The notes: generated from the sequence alone by a model not told the origin. DNA of 8,874 bases from Clostridiales bacterium (GCA_031277155.1 JAITMW010000071.1:1-8874); one strand, 5' to 3'. Shown: positions 1-6,529, counted from the first letter of the stretch. Made by a program: numbers and translations.

Positions 1-128
1 GGCACAATCAGTATCAAAGAATTGCCGGCATTGCTGCCGTCATTTTGCTTTGCCGCAATCTCCCTATGGCAATAACTGGTTTTTCCGGTGCCGGGCCTGC
101 CCAAGATAAATTGTACACGAATACCCAT
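1..128 (-). CDS. addB: ATP-dependent helicase/deoxyribonuclease subunit B (AddB), N-terminal fragment
   Basis: The 5' end of a leftward gene that leaves the window after 42 codons. The peptide begins MGIRVQFILGRPGTGKTSYC and contains a Walker A loop GRPGTGKT (residues 10-17), then about 25 residues later the hydrophobic strand SLILIVP. This spacing, with the P-loop almost at the N-terminus and a strand ending in VP, is the signature opening of Firmicutes AddB (usually LILLVPEQ). AddB is the second subunit of the AddAB double-strand-break end-processing helicase-nuclease. The start is the ATG at 128, with GGGGG just upstream; an in-frame GTG at 131 directly before it is a possible alternative. 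A weak -10 (TATACT on the minus strand, 152-157) lies upstream without a good -35. The fragment is short, so the C-terminal nuclease domain and iron-sulfur cysteines cannot be checked. Another P-loop ATPase is possible but less likely. Confidence 0.72.
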   Translation of the reverse strand, partial: MGIRVQFILGRPGTGKTSYCHREIAAKQNDGSNAGNSLILIV

Positions 129-159
129 CACCCCCAAATTTTAGGATAACTAGTATAAA

Positions 160-188
160 TTACCATCGCCCATAATATGATGTATAAA
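160..188 (+). promoter_or_regulatory. candidate sigma-A promoter of the FMN_bind-like gene
   Basis: TTACCA (160-165), a 17-base spacer and TATAAA (183-188) lie ahead of the gene starting at 223. The -35 matches consensus at four of six positions and the -10 at five of six. Transcription would start near 195, giving a leader of about 28 bases that holds the ribosome binding site. The 129-222 interval is AT-rich and divergent from addB. Other -10-like words (CATAAT at 171, TATGAT at 176) have no convincing -35. Confidence 0.4.
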
Positions 189-222
189 ACAAGCTGCATA
201 GCCATAAAAGGGAGGCACCAGC

Positions 223-651
223 ATGGTAAAGTCAAGATTTGTCGTATTACAAATGAAGGATATTGTGCGCACGGGGATTTTTGTCATCATCGGCATTGTT
301 TTGCTGATTGTATTAATTTGGGCCATCATGCCGCGTGGCGCGGCGTCAGACATAGGCGCGCGCAACTTTGTCCCCGGCACCTACACATCATACATCATCA
401 TCCACAACCTCCCCATTGGCGTTTCGGTCACGGTGGACGAGGACAAAATAATCGACATCACACTGTCGGAATTGGCCGAAAGCCAGGAGGTTTTTTACCC
501 CCTCATCAGGCCCACAATGGCGACGCTGTCGCGAGAGGTAATAAGCCGGCAGACCACCAACATCGAAACACCAACCGAAGCCGCCATCACAAGCCGCATA
601 CTGCTGGATGCCATAAACAACGCGCTGTGGCAAGCCAGCGCGGCGAATTAG
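223..651 (+). CDS. membrane-anchored FMN_bind-like protein with degenerate flavinylation motif
   Basis: A 142-residue protein with a basic N-terminus, one membrane segment (about residues 16-36, very Ile/Val/Leu-rich) and an extracytoplasmic domain. The domain reads like FMN_bind (the family of RnfG and NqrC): PGTYTSYIIIHNLPIGVSV (51-69), VDEDKIIDITL (71-81), then the C-terminal block IETPTEAAITSRILLDAINNA (114-134). In true FMN_bind proteins the last block contains S-G-A-T-x-T-S, and FMN is esterified to the first Thr. Here the aligned residues are T118-E119-A120-A121-I-T-S, so the Gly and the acceptor Thr are missing. Covalent FMN attachment is therefore unlikely. From memory, similar short proteins with a TEA-type motif occur in Lachnospiraceae and relatives under the name FMN-binding protein; their role is unknown. 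AAAGGGAGG (206-214) sits 8 bases before the ATG. The gene is monocistronic, and its stop codon overlaps that of the convergent gene. Confidence 0.75.
   Translation: MVKSRFVVLQMKDIVRTGIFVIIGIVLLIVLIWAIMPRGAASDIGARNFVPGTYTSYIIIHNLPIGVSVTVDEDKIIDITLSELAESQEVFYPLIRPTMATLSREVISRQTTNIETPTEAAITSRILLDAINNALWQASAAN
615..642 (-). terminator. candidate intrinsic terminator for the leftward hpf-rdgB-phosphodiesterase operon
   Basis: CGCGCTG (621-627) and CAGCGCG (636-642) form a perfect 7-bp GC-rich stem with an 8-base loop. Read leftwards, the stem is followed by TTGTTTATGG, a short imperfect U tract (615-620). It begins 5 bases past the leftward stop codon and lies wholly inside the last codons of the convergent FMN_bind-like gene. 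On the plus strand no T run follows, so it would work in one direction only. The U tract is modest, so this is a candidate only. Confidence 0.4.
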
Positions 652-1139
652 CTCACGGTCAGCACTTCCACAATTTTCGGAAATACCTCGCCGTCAAAAA
701 TCTCCAAAACGGCATAGCTCTTCCTCTTTGGACCTCTGGGCTCTGTGATGCTGCCCGGATTTAGGAAGACTGTGCCTTTTTTTTCGTAAACAATGGGTTT
801 ATGAGAATGGCCAAACAGACATATGTCCGCGCCTCTGGCGGCGGCGGCGGCTTCGATGTGCGCATAGCCCGATTTTACGCCAAAACGGTCGCCATGGGTC
901 AGCCAAATTTTCTTGCCGTCTGCTTCCAGGGTCAATTCTCTTGAGAGATTGCTGTAAAAGTCGCAATTGCCGGGCACCGCATGAAATGTAATATCTTGGA
1001 ATTTGCTTGAGACTTTTTCTATGTCGCGCAAATAATCGCCCAAAAACATCACGCAGGCCAAATTTTCTGCATAATTCCCCACAATATCCATCATCAATTT
1101 TGTGACGCCGTGGCTGTCGCTAAATACCAAAATTTTCAT
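648..1139 (-). CDS. YfcE/MJ0936-family metallophosphoesterase (phosphodiesterase)
   Basis: A complete 163-residue cytoplasmic calcineurin-like phosphoesterase of the small YfcE/MJ0936 type. All metal-site blocks are present in order: D8-S-H10, G34-D35, G57-N58-C-D60, T81-H82-G83, G110-H111-S-H113, and the family-typical NPGS (127-130) followed by PRG. These ligate two divalent metals. Characterised members hydrolyse phosphodiesters such as bis-p-nitrophenyl phosphate in vitro, but the natural substrate is unknown. The ATG overlaps the rdgB stop in an ATGA (1136-1139), a sign of translational coupling. A purine-rich stretch, GGAAGAAGTGG, lies upstream within rdgB. It is probably the last gene of the hpf-rdgB operon, and rdgB-yfcE adjacency is common in Firmicutes. 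Its TAA (648-650) interlocks with the TAG (649-651) of the convergent gene. Length and motifs are normal. Confidence 0.92.
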   Translation of the reverse strand: MKILVFSDSHGVTKLMMDIVGNYAENLACVMFLGDYLRDIEKVSSKFQDITFHAVPGNCDFYSNLSRELTLEADGKKIWLTHGDRFGVKSGYAHIEAAAAARGADICLFGHSHKPIVYEKKGTVFLNPGSITEPRGPKRKSYAVLEIFDGEVFPKIVEVLTVS

Positions 1140-1747
1140 AATTTTTCCACTTCTTCCAGTTTGGAGCGCACAAGCCGCAAAGCCTGCCCCCTGTGGCTTA
1201 TTTCATTTTTTTGCGCAACATCCATCTGCGCCATGGTTATGCCATATTTCGGCAAAAAGAAGATGGGGTCATATCCAAAGCCGCCTTGACCTGTGACAGC
1301 ATAGGCAATTTGGCCGTGAAGCTCTGTCCGCTGTAAAATAATATCCTGCCCCGGCCGCGCAATGGCAATTACGCACACAAAGCGCGCCGCCCGCGCATCT
1401 TCAGGCACATTGGCAAGCATTTCCAGTATTTTCGCGTTGCGCTGCGCATATGGCGTGTCCGCGCCCAAAAAGTTTGCGGAATCCACACCCGGCGCGCCGT
1501 CCAGCGCGTCAATCATCAGGCCGGAATCGTCCGCCAGCACAATCTTTTCGCATTTGCGGCAAATTTCCCGGGCCTTTTTGGCGGCATTTTCCTCAAAGGT
1601 GGCGCCGTCTTCGATAACATGTATATCAATGCCCGCTTCGTCCAATGAAAGTATGCCGAAGATACTATTTGCGAAAAATTTCTTCACTTCCCGGATTTTG
1701 CCTGCGTTGCGCGTGGCAAACACGATGTCCTTGATTTTAGTCATCAT
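1136..1747 (-). CDS. rdgB: XTP/dITP diphosphatase (non-canonical purine NTP pyrophosphatase, RdgB/HAM1)
   Basis: A 203-residue Ham1-family enzyme that hydrolyses XTP, dITP and ITP to monophosphate plus pyrophosphate, keeping deaminated purines out of nucleic acids. Family blocks in order: TRNAGK (12-17, the usual T/S-x-N-x-GK triphosphate loop), EDGATFEENA (46-55), ADDSGL (72-77, metal and catalytic Asp), GAPGVDSANF (84-93), GFGYDPIF (156-163) and KNEISHRGQA (180-189). SANFLG replaces the commoner SARYAG, a mild variation in the substrate pocket. The start is probably the ATG at 1747, or the adjacent ATG at 1744, overlapping the end of hpf by 11 or 8 bases. An in-frame TTG at 1768 would lengthen the overlap to 32 bases and adds no conserved residues. 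The ribosome binding site is weak (TGTGG), so translation probably depends on coupling to hpf. The gene end overlaps the next start as ATGA. Confidence 0.94.
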   Translation of the reverse strand: MMTKIKDIVFATRNAGKIREVKKFFANSIFGILSLDEAGIDIHVIEDGATFEENAAKKAREICRKCEKIVLADDSGLMIDALDGAPGVDSANFLGADTPYAQRNAKILEMLANVPEDARAARFVCVIAIARPGQDIILQRTELHGQIAYAVTGQGGFGYDPIFFLPKYGITMAQMDVAQKNEISHRGQALRLVRSKLEEVEKL

Positions 1748-2312
1748 CCACAGGGTCGTTGGGGTCAATCAGACCATAAGTACCTTGATTGCGCTTGTAC
1801 ACCACATTTATCTCATCCGTGGCGCTGTTGCGGAAGACATAGAAATTATGCCCCAGCATCTCCATGGACATGGCGGCCTCTTCGGGGTCCATGGGCTTTA
1901 GCGGAAAATGCTTGCGGCGCTCTATCACAATTTCGTCCCTGCCCTCGTCGTCCACATAGGGCACGTCGTCGTCGACCACATCAAACATGCTGGCTTCGTC
2001 CTTAAACGAGCTGTCCCGCCTGGACTTGTCTTTTAAACGCTTTTTGTATTTGGCCATCTGCCTGTCAAGCACATCCACGGCGCCGTCAACGGCGGAATAC
2101 ATGTCAGAGGCCGTCACTTCCGCGCGCAAAAGGCGCTTGTTGCTTAAGGGAATGGAAATTTCGACTTTATTGTCGGCGCGCACAACGGAAAATGTGACAA
2201 AAACGTCGGCATTGGCGGGAAACAGGCGCGACAGGCGTCTTATTTTCTTCTCGGTTTTGTCCTTCATATCTTGAGAGACCACCAAATTCTTCCCGGTAAA
2301 TGTAAATCTCAT
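1737..2312 (-). CDS. hpf: long-form ribosome hibernation promoting factor (HPF)
   Basis: 191 residues with the two-domain layout of long HPF. The N-terminal S30AE fold spans about residues 1-95 (MRFTFTGKNLVVSQDMKDK at the start, basic KYKKRLKDK at 88-96). A charged, Asp-rich linker spans about 97-127. The C-terminal dimerisation domain spans about 128-185 with the conserved FPLKPMDPEEAAMSMEMLGH (136-155), FYVFRN and GTYGLI. In Firmicutes this protein binds the 30S decoding region through the N-domain and joins two ribosomes into a 100S dimer through the C-domain when growth slows. The tail ends in an acidic PNDPVDDD whose codons overlap the rdgB start. The ribosome binding site AAAGGAG (2321-2327) is strong, with 8-base spacing to the ATG. 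A near-consensus promoter lies just upstream. Members are often next to secA; here the partners are rdgB and a phosphodiesterase gene. Confidence 0.95.
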   Translation of the reverse strand: MRFTFTGKNLVVSQDMKDKTEKKIRRLSRLFPANADVFVTFSVVRADNKVEISIPLSNKRLLRAEVTASDMYSAVDGAVDVLDRQMAKYKKRLKDKSRRDSSFKDEASMFDVVDDDVPYVDDEGRDEIVIERRKHFPLKPMDPEEAAMSMEMLGHNFYVFRNSATDEINVVYKRNQGTYGLIDPNDPVDDD

Positions 2313-2345
2313 AACTCCAGCTCCTTTATTTTTCGATATCGTTCT

Positions 2346-2374
2346 ATTTTATATCAATTGTCAGCGTATGTCAA
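2346..2374 (-). promoter_or_regulatory. strong sigma-A promoter of hpf
   Basis: On the minus strand, TTGACA (2369-2374) is separated by exactly 17 bases from TAAAAT (2346-2351). The -35 is a perfect match and the -10 has one mismatch. Predicted transcription start is near 2339, with a leader of about 27 bases carrying AAAGGAG. The -35 and the start of the spacer are inside the last codons of the upstream DUF4330 gene, whose stop is at 2361-2363. No terminator is visible between the two genes, so hpf may receive both read-through and its own transcription. Confidence 0.75.
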
Positions 2375-2843
2375 CGGAATAAATCCTGCCCGATGTTTGC
2401 ACATATTTTGTGTTGATATATATCAGCGAGCCCGCCGTTATTTCATGCGTGCCTTCAGCATATATGGCCGTAGGCGTCACGCGGCCGTGGGCCACAATGT
2501 CCAGATATATGGTGATGCGGCCGGGCATGGGCGCCCATATGACGGTGCCGTCCAAAAGCGAAACCGTCTCGTAAAATGGGGTGTGGCGTATGTCCTCTAT
2601 GATGCCCAAAACTTGCGCGGCCTGTCTGTCATACACGCGGATACCCCGATGATAATTTTCCAGCGTAAAGTCCCGCACGCCTTCGATACGTATGGTGATG
2701 TCAATTATTTCGTCGGTTTGATTCAGGGCCGCCGCCGGCGACGTAAAGCGCCACACGCTGCCCGCGGCAATAGCCAATATCAACAGCGCAACAACCAAAT
2801 CCACTATGCTGACCTTGCCAAACAATTTTCCGTTTTTATCCAT
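2361..2843 (-). CDS. DUF4330-type single-pass membrane protein (second of a tandem pair)
   Basis: 160 residues. A short polar N-terminus with GKLFGKVSIVD (5-15) leads into one membrane segment (about 13-32), followed by an extracytoplasmic, beta-rich domain of about 125 residues. The N-terminal G-K-L-F-G-K-x-x-I-x-D pattern and the later pattern of short strands ending TKYVQTSGRIYSVDIR match what I know of DUF4330. No biochemical function is established for that family. No catalytic residues or lipobox are apparent. The start is well supported: GAGAGG (2852-2857) inside the end of the preceding gene, 4 bases between genes. It follows a paralogue of almost the same size and topology and lies downstream of an O-antigen-ligase-like gene, so a role in surface-glycan assembly is a reasonable guess from context only. 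Confidence 0.75.
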   Translation of the reverse strand: MDKNGKLFGKVSIVDLVVALLILAIAAGSVWRFTSPAAALNQTDEIIDITIRIEGVRDFTLENYHRGIRVYDRQAAQVLGIIEDIRHTPFYETVSLLDGTVIWAPMPGRITIYLDIVAHGRVTPTAIYAEGTHEITAGSLIYINTKYVQTSGRIYSVDIR

Positions 2844-2847
2844 ACCG

Positions 2848-3324
2848 TCACCTCTCCGTCGTCCGAATTTCCGTTATAAAGCCAATGCCGGCATATCCCC
2901 TGCCGCGTATAAACATCTCCTGCCCCACGCGCACAATCTGCCCGTTGCTTTGTATGGATGTGTCGTCTTCCGTGCCCACGCCGCGGATGGTAAGAAAAAC
3001 GTCATATCTGTCGGGGATGGTCTCCAGCACAAATTCATTGACGGTGTTGTCAAATGTTATTATCTCAGCTGGGCGGCTGCGCACATCCCAGGCATGTCCC
3101 AGGAAGTATAGGCGGATAGAATCCCGCACTTCGGCCTCCGGGGCATATCCCACGGTTATATTATCTTCAAAGTCGGGCAGCTGCCCCTGAAATTCCACCA
3201 CGAAATATACATAACGCTCGTCCCCCGGGGCGGCTGAGGCGAAAAACCATATGGCGGCGGCAATTACGGCGATTACGGCCAATATCACCAGCCCGTCCAC
3301 AATGTTGAATCTAGGTTTGCTCAT
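2848..3324 (-). CDS. DUF4330-type single-pass membrane protein (first of a tandem pair)
   Basis: 158 residues from the preferred start. MSKPRFNIVDG is followed by one membrane segment (about residues 10-30) and an extracytoplasmic domain with many short beta-prone stretches. Parts align with the next gene: an opening strand with E-F-Q/R-I-E near 45-55, a D-S-I-x-L-x-F-L-G segment, and a closing G-Y-x-G-I-G-F-I-T-E-I that mirrors Y-V-Q-T-S-G-R-I-Y-S-V. This is consistent with DUF4330 and with tandem duplication followed by strong divergence. The start was chosen at ATG 3324 because GGAGG is 8 bases upstream of it but only 2 bases upstream of the ATG at 3330. The gene overlaps the end of the ligase-like gene by 14 bases, so it is probably translationally coupled to it. 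Function unknown. Confidence 0.72.
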   Translation of the reverse strand: MSKPRFNIVDGLVILAVIAVIAAAIWFFASAAPGDERYVYFVVEFQGQLPDFEDNITVGYAPEAEVRDSIRLYFLGHAWDVRSRPAEIITFDNTVNEFVLETIPDRYDVFLTIRGVGTEDDTSIQSNGQIVRVGQEMFIRGRGYAGIGFITEIRTTER

Positions 3325-5185
3325 TTTCATGTCCTCCGTTTTTGATTGTGCTAATTAGTGCCGCGCCCAGGGCCAATATCAGCCAGAAGAACGCCAGCAC
3401 GCGATAATTAAACCATATATTGTCCGTCATGCCTTGCAGCAGATATCCCAGCATGGCCGCGGAAAGCACGGCGGCCAATGTCCTGATATGCTTGTCGGGG
3501 TTTTTCACTGTTTCAACAAGCAGCCCCTTTGTGTAGGCGGCGGCCATCAACAGGAAGGTAGCCAGCCCCGCAATTCCCAAATCGATTATCAGCTGCAAAT
3601 ACAGATTGTGGGAATGTAACGCCCGGGCCGCGCTGAAGGCATATAAATTATAAATCATATTGAAGTTTTCGGTGCCAAGGCCGATGCCGACGGGCCAAAA
3701 AACCCTGGCCATGTCCAGAGAGCCAAGCCATATGGACAGGCGAAAATTCGTGGAAGTGTCCGCAAGGTCGCCTATGGACAAAAATCGCTGCAAAACCTCC
3801 GGCGAAATGACCAAGGGCGCCGCCAACAGGCCCAGCACGCCCAGTATCACCAGCCGCCTGTCCCGCAGCAGGGCGAAGATGCCCATGGAAAATATGACGC
3901 CCAGCCAGGCCCCGCGGGACTGCGTGAAAACCAGGCACAGGCCGGCGGCGGCCATGATGCCCGCGGCGGCGGCCTTGTGCAGATAGTCCTTGAAATAATA
4001 AACCATGCCAAAGGCAATCATCACGATAAAAATCAGGTATTTGCCCAGCACATTGGGATTTTCCAGTGTGGAATATATGCGCACCATGGTCGGGTCAAAA
4101 AAGTCGGTGTCCAGCCAGGCCTCGGTCATCACAAAGTTGCCCGTCAGGCGCTGCCAAATGCCAAAGGCCGCCACCACAAGGCCGGACAGGGCGATGACGG
4201 ACAGCACAGCAAACAGCTTTTGGCGCGTATTTATCGTGTTTTTCACGGCAAAATAAAACATCACATACAGCAGATATACCAGCACCACAGGCAGGCTGGA
4301 GGCGAAAAGATAGCTTGTGGCCAGGCTGTAGGCCACGATGCCGCCGAAAATCAGCACAAAAAGGTCGATAACGCTGAATTTCAGCGCGGTTTTGCCCGTG
4401 ATGAAGACCTTGATTAGGAAAGAGGCAATTGTAAGGGCAAACAGCCCCAAAACCAGCATGGTGGGCACGATTGGGATGACAAGGGCGGCGGCGAAAATGC
4501 CGATTTCTGTCCGGTGCAGCACCAGTATGCCGCCGATTATGCCGCCAAAAATGAGGATGAAGGTTGTTAAATCAACGATGGCGGCCAAAAGGCCAAAGGC
4601 CGCGCCCAGGGCGATGAAAAGCGGCAAATAGTGCCGGGGCTTGTCCGTTACAACAATTTCATCGACAAAAAAGAAACCCAGCGCTTTTTTCAACAGCCAG
4701 CTGCCGTTGCAAAGCCGCGCAAAGCTGCGGTTTATGAGCATCAGCGGCAGGCCCAGGGCGGCCACGGCGGCCATCAGCAGCGGCACGTAACCCAGCGTGA
4801 AATACGACATCGCCGTGGGTATGGCGCCCATGATAAGCAGCATCACGCCGAAGCTGCGAAGGCTGATATGGTGCAGGCTGCCGCAAAAATTTGTAAAGAA
4901 AGACAATATGCGGGACCTCTCAAAGGCCGGCGCAAAAAAGCCGGACACACGGGCCGCAAAACCGCCGCAAGCCGCAAGGCCGCCCCCAAAAATCCCTTTT
5001 TTAAAGGCGGATTGCAAGCCATATCCTTCCAGAAACAGCCCACGCACACCGCTGCCGCCCCAAATATTACCAAAAAACGCCGAAAGGCGCACAAAACACC
5101 GCCCAACAAGGCTGTGCGCAAAAATGCGGGCCAGCGCGGCTTTTGCGCGCATGGCCAGCCAATAGAAAAAACTTTGCTCTACCAA
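3311..5185 (-). CDS. O-antigen ligase/polymerase-like polytopic membrane protein
   Basis: A 624-residue integral membrane protein of the Wzy/WaaL-like O-antigen ligase family. About 14-16 hydrophobic segments lie between residues 112 and 612. Family hallmarks: RIYSTLENPNVLGKY (369-383), FTQSRGAWLG (420-429), a long extracytoplasmic loop with NFRLSIW (480-486) and GIGLGTENF (500-508), HSHNLYLQLIIDLGIAG (524-540) and D588-N-I-W-F-N-Y-R595. Conserved Arg and His in these loops act on undecaprenyl-diphosphate glycans in characterised members. Residues 1-110 precede the membrane core and are basic, aromatic and Gly-rich. The start is a TTG at 5185 with AGAGG about 10 bases upstream; the next in-frame ATG (5152) has no good ribosome binding site. 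The gene sits between a GT4 glycosyltransferase (82-base gap) and two DUF4330 genes, supporting a surface-polysaccharide role. Whether it ligates or polymerises cannot be told from sequence. Confidence 0.88.
   Translation of the reverse strand: MVEQSFFYWLAMRAKAALARIFAHSLVGRCFVRLSAFFGNIWGGSGVRGLFLEGYGLQSAFKKGIFGGGLAACGGFAARVSGFFAPAFERSRILSFFTNFCGSLHHISLRSFGVMLLIMGAIPTAMSYFTLGYVPLLMAAVAALGLPLMLINRSFARLCNGSWLLKKALGFFFVDEIVVTDKPRHYLPLFIALGAAFGLLAAIVDLTTFILIFGGIIGGILVLHRTEIGIFAAALVIPIVPTMLVLGLFALTIASFLIKVFITGKTALKFSVIDLFVLIFGGIVAYSLATSYLFASSLPVVLVYLLYVMFYFAVKNTINTRQKLFAVLSVIALSGLVVAAFGIWQRLTGNFVMTEAWLDTDFFDPTMVRIYSTLENPNVLGKYLIFIVMIAFGMVYYFKDYLHKAAAAGIMAAAGLCLVFTQSRGAWLGVIFSMGIFALLRDRRLVILGVLGLLAAPLVISPEVLQRFLSIGDLADTSTNFRLSIWLGSLDMARVFWPVGIGLGTENFNMIYNLYAFSAARALHSHNLYLQLIIDLGIAGLATFLLMAAAYTKGLLVETVKNPDKHIRTLAAVLSAAMLGYLLQGMTDNIWFNYRVLAFFWLILALGAALISTIKNGGHENEQT
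3333..3337 (-). promoter_or_regulatory. ribosome binding site that decides the start of the first DUF4330 gene
   Basis: GGAGG on the minus strand, located inside the last codons of the O-antigen-ligase-like gene. The distance to the ATG at 3324 is 8 bases, which is optimal. The distance to the ATG at 3330 is only 2, so the shorter product is favoured. Confidence 0.65.
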
Positions 5186-5267
5186 ATTTTCACTTCCTCT
5201 GTTAATCCGAAATTGCTGTAGCGAATCAATCCGGCTGTTGACAGCCCTTGCAATGTCAATTAGAGCC

Positions 5268-6461
5268 TCACGCCTGGTTTTCCGCCCCGCTTTCTTCTTC
5301 GTCGTCCATCATGACCTCTTCCTGTCTCACCTTGATGTCGGCAATCAATTCCCTGTAAATATCTTCCACGCGCCGCGTCATCACTTTGGAATCAAACTTT
5401 TCCGCAAAAATCTCCCGGGCGCGATTGCCCAGATGCTGAAGCTCTTTGGGATTTCTTTTTAGCTCAAGTATAGCCTTGGAAAGGCCGACATAATCGCTTT
5501 CTTCAAACAAAAGGCCGTTGACGCCGTCGTTAATCACAAAGGGGTTGCCGGCGCAGTCGCTTGCCACGGCGGGCACGCCCAAGCTTAGGCCCTCCAGCAG
5601 CGCCAGATTGGTCGTCTCTGTGTGCGAGGCGTTGATTTGCAAATCTATCATTCCCGTGATATAGCGGATTTCCTCGACAAAGCCCGTAAAAATCACATTG
5701 TCCACTTCAAGCTCGTCCGCCAGCTGTTTTAGGGCCTCTTCTTCGCTGCCTGTGCCCACAATCAGGATTTTTATGGACCTGTCCTCTTTTTGTAGCAGCT
5801 GCGCGGCCTTTATCACATATTCATGTCCCTTCACCTTCTCCAGACGCGCTATGATGGCGCAAACAAAGTCATTGTCCGTAAGGTAAAAATGCTCGCGGCA
5901 GCTGCGCCGCTGTTTTTCGGTCAGGGGCTTGAGGCCGTTGATGCCATTATACACCATGACTGTCTTTTTTTGGTTTGTGCCGGTCTCCACCATGGATAGC
6001 TTTGCCACGGGGGATGTTGCGATGATGATGTCGGAAAGATAGTTGTTTAGCGCGCCCACCAGATGCTTGTAAGGAAAGCGCTTTTTATAGCCCGGCTCTT
6101 TTGCCAGGCGCTGGCTGGTGTGGACGCTGTGGCGCGTATGCACCACCTTCAGCCTGTTTAGCTTTGCCGCCACCCGCGCCGAAAGCGCGGCGTGGGTGTG
6201 GATGATATGCGGCTTTTCTTCCTTATAAAGGGCCGACAGTTTTTTGACGGCGGACATACCAAAAGACTTATCCGATATGCCTTCGATTTCGATTGTGCGT
6301 ATGTCAATTTTTTCTATTTCGGCCGTCAATAGCGAATCTTTGGGCAAAACCACAGAGATATCGAATTCTTCCCTGTTGACATTGGCAAGAAATGTAAGCA
6401 GAAGCTTGCCCGCCCCGCCAATGTTGGAATCCGAAATTACATTTAAGATTTTATGCGCCAC
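5268..6461 (-). CDS. GT4-family (GT-B fold) glycosyltransferase
   Basis: 397 residues from the chosen GTG start. The N-terminal Rossmann-like domain has the NIGGAGKLL glycine loop (13-21) and HTHAALSARVAAK (88-100). The C-terminal nucleotide-sugar domain has IARLEKVKGH (204-213, Arg and Lys for phosphate contacts), ILIVGTGSEEEAL (232-244), a VIFTGFVEE loop and the retaining E-x7-E motif ETTNLALLE (282-290), followed by VPAVASDCAGNPFVI and GVNGLLF. It should transfer a sugar from an NDP-sugar to a lipid-linked or saccharide acceptor at the cytoplasmic face. Specificity is not readable. The GTG at 6461 has GGGAGGAG (6467-6474) with 7-base spacing; an ORF extension to 6521 would run through the promoter and adds non-family residues. 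It is the first gene of the leftward operon. The C-terminal 17 residues form an acidic tail (EEVMMDDEEESGAENQA). Confidence 0.92.
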   Translation of the reverse strand: MAHKILNVISDSNIGGAGKLLLTFLANVNREEFDISVVLPKDSLLTAEIEKIDIRTIEIEGISDKSFGMSAVKKLSALYKEEKPHIIHTHAALSARVAAKLNRLKVVHTRHSVHTSQRLAKEPGYKKRFPYKHLVGALNNYLSDIIIATSPVAKLSMVETGTNQKKTVMVYNGINGLKPLTEKQRRSCREHFYLTDNDFVCAIIARLEKVKGHEYVIKAAQLLQKEDRSIKILIVGTGSEEEALKQLADELEVDNVIFTGFVEEIRYITGMIDLQINASHTETTNLALLEGLSLGVPAVASDCAGNPFVINDGVNGLLFEESDYVGLSKAILELKRNPKELQHLGNRAREIFAEKFDSKVMTRRVEDIYRELIADIKVRQEEVMMDDEEESGAENQA

Positions 6462-6500
6462 GGTCACTCCTCCCAAATATTTCAAAAAATAGATATGAAC

Positions 6501-6529
6501 TTCCTTATTATAGCAAAACATGTTATAAT
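6501..6529 (+). promoter_or_regulatory. extended -10 promoter of tgt
   Basis: TGTTATAAT (6521-6529) is a perfect extended -10 (TG-n-TATAAT). The hexamer 17 bases upstream, TTCCTT (6501-6506), is a poor -35, as expected when an extended -10 compensates. Transcription should start near 6536, with a leader of about 29 bases. It is interleaved with the opposite promoter. Confidence 0.65.

Noticed and set aside
177..764. 195-codon plus-strand frame overlapping the FMN_bind-like gene
   Set aside because: It is out of frame with a gene that has a clear ribosome binding site and membrane segment. The alternative product is His-rich nonsense running into the convergent gene.
777..784. Run of eight T as a terminator for the rightward FMN_bind-like gene
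   Set aside because: No stem lies directly before it (the nearest GGGC/GCCC pair is weak and about 20 bases away). On the other strand it simply encodes Lys-Lys in the phosphodiesterase.
1748..1768. Upstream TTG start for rdgB
   Set aside because: It gives a 32-base overlap with hpf, adds seven unconserved residues and has no better ribosome binding site than the ATG at 1747.
5233..5246. GGCTG-TTGA-CAGCC hairpin between the glycosyltransferase and ligase-like genes
   Set aside because: The stem is only 5 bp and no T run follows on either strand. It is unlikely to stop transcription inside the operon.
6462..6521. N-terminal extension of the glycosyltransferase to the ATG at 6521
   Set aside because: It would cover both divergent promoters and the GGGAGGAG ribosome binding site. 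The GTG at 6461 is ideally spaced and fits the family N-terminus.
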